From a virus, in IMG/VR virus record IMGVR_UViG_3300042525_000166, positions 1-23,871 of that record: a DNA stretch of 23,871 nucleotides, one strand, 5' to 3'. Positions 23,163 to 23,871 of the stretch are shown in pieces. Under the pieces are notes generated by a model. It did no database searches. It saw only the letters and a list, made by a program, of their open reading frames with translations, and was not told the DNA's origin. Each line of letters opens with the position of its first letter. Within the stretch, counting starts at the first letter, position 1. Made by a program: the position numbers and the translations under genes.

Positions 23163-23871
23163 TGCCAGTTCTCAGTGCCAAACTGTATGATGTTCGGTAC
23201 TCTCGTGATCGTGATGGGTACCGAACTTACAAGACAAAGTATCTGGTTCACACTACCCAAGGGACCGGTCCCAACGAGATTGCTGACTTTGTTGGGCTTC
23301 CGGCTCTGGGGTCCATGTACGATGACACAATGGGTGGAGTAGGAACAGGAACTGGCCGTGCAGACGACTGGTGTTTCTGCCACCCAGACTGGACCATTGA
23401 ACCTCATCAAGGCAAACAAGGTGAAGTTCCAGAGTGGTGGTCTGTTGAAATTCCGTTTTCAAACAAGCCCCTCAAGCGGTGTCAAGACCTAGAAATTGAC
23501 AACCCAATTGACGAGCTATCAGAAATCACTGTCTCGTTCGGTAAAAAGACCATTGAAGCAGAACGTGACAAAGATGATGATCCGATTGTTTCCAGTAGTC
23601 ACGAGAAGCTGACTGGTGCGGCTGTCGAGTTTGATAAGGGAACCATTTCGGTCAAGATCAAAGCTAACTTTCCCACCATTGATCTTGGGTTGATCGCAGA
23701 GTGCATGAACCGAGTTAATGCAGAACCTATGTGGGGTCTGCCCGCTCGATGCGTCAAATTGTCTGGAGCCTCTGCGGAAAGAAAGCTCTACGGTTGCTGT
23801 TCTTTCTACTACACAATAACCTACGACCTAGATGTGGATAACGAAACATTCGACCGCAACGTGCTTGATGA
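23162..23871 (+). CDS. Distal-tail-type protein, 3'-truncated by the window edge
   Basis: A frame opens at ATG 23162, overlapping the tape-measure TAA by one base (TAATG), and stays open to the window end, giving at least 236 residues. It begins MPVLSAKLYDVRYSRDRDGY, continues with KTKYLVHTTQGTGPNEIADF, has a Cys/His/Trp-rich patch (DDWCFCHPDW, about 80-89), a beta-rich middle (EITVSFGKKTIE) and ends with KLYGCCSFYYTITYDLDVDN. The position immediately after the tape measure is that of the distal tail (Dit-like) or baseplate hub-attaching protein. I see no motif proving this, and the paired cysteines are unusual for such proteins. Confidence 0.6.
   Translation, partial: MPVLSAKLYDVRYSRDRDGYRTYKTKYLVHTTQGTGPNEIADFVGLPALGSMYDDTMGGVGTGTGRADDWCFCHPDWTIEPHQGKQGEVPEWWSVEIPFSNKPLKRCQDLEIDNPIDELSEITVSFGKKTIEAERDKDDDPIVSSSHEKLTGAAVEFDKGTISVKIKANFPTIDLGLIAECMNRVNAEPMWGLPARCVKLSGASAERKLYGCCSFYYTITYDLDVDNETFDRNVLD

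Overview
The window is a 23.9-kb stretch of a long-tailed siphovirus (free phage or prophage). Every gene is on the + strand, tightly packed, with many ATGA or TGATG stop/start overlaps. Integrase, repressor, replication and tRNA genes are absent. The window opens inside the large terminase gene and closes inside a gene after the tape measure, so both edges cut the late region. G+C looks close to 50%. The host is probably a planctomycete or relative. This is an inference from recalled family resemblance of the exported thioredoxin-fold proteins, the papain-like protease and the His-rich C-terminal module; no sequence search was run.

Layout: (1) 1-4028, packaging and portal: TerL, then TerS, then portal; TerS after TerL is the reverse of the usual order. 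(2) 4029-7617, head: a 179-nt structured non-coding stretch with a strong hairpin, a small winged-helix protein, a DUF2213-like protease fused to a scaffold-like tail, a probable decoration protein, the HK97-fold major capsid protein, and an 18-bp-stem hairpin. (3) 7618-9238, head completion and neck: four small proteins. (4) 9235-12319, a candidate lysis cassette: a phage_holin_4-type holin, a small single-span membrane protein, an exported protein with a thioredoxin-like C-terminal domain, a papain-type cysteine protease with all catalytic residues, and an exported thioredoxin with a CSAC active site. (5) 12316-17906, small virion-type proteins, a staphylococcal-nuclease-like enzyme, a tail fibre, and a 742-residue protein made of 24 repeats of 24 residues joined to a tail-terminator-like domain. 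(6) 17916-23871, tail: a stand-alone paralogue of that terminator-like domain, the tail tube, the G/GT chaperones joined by a -1 frameshift at A AAA AAC, the 1172-residue tape measure, and a partial distal tail gene.

Two parts deserve most attention. First, the 9.2-12.3 kb cassette pairs a holin with a cysteine protease and exported redox proteins, where a peptidoglycan hydrolase would be expected. This suggests lysis or envelope breaching by proteolysis plus disulfide reduction. Second, the 15.7-18.4 kb pair looks like a duplication of a tail-terminator or neck protein in which one copy gained a long repeat fibre, possibly forming neck whiskers.

The RNA-level signals are the frameshift heptamer, the hairpins after the portal and capsid genes, and a weaker hairpin before the decoration gene.
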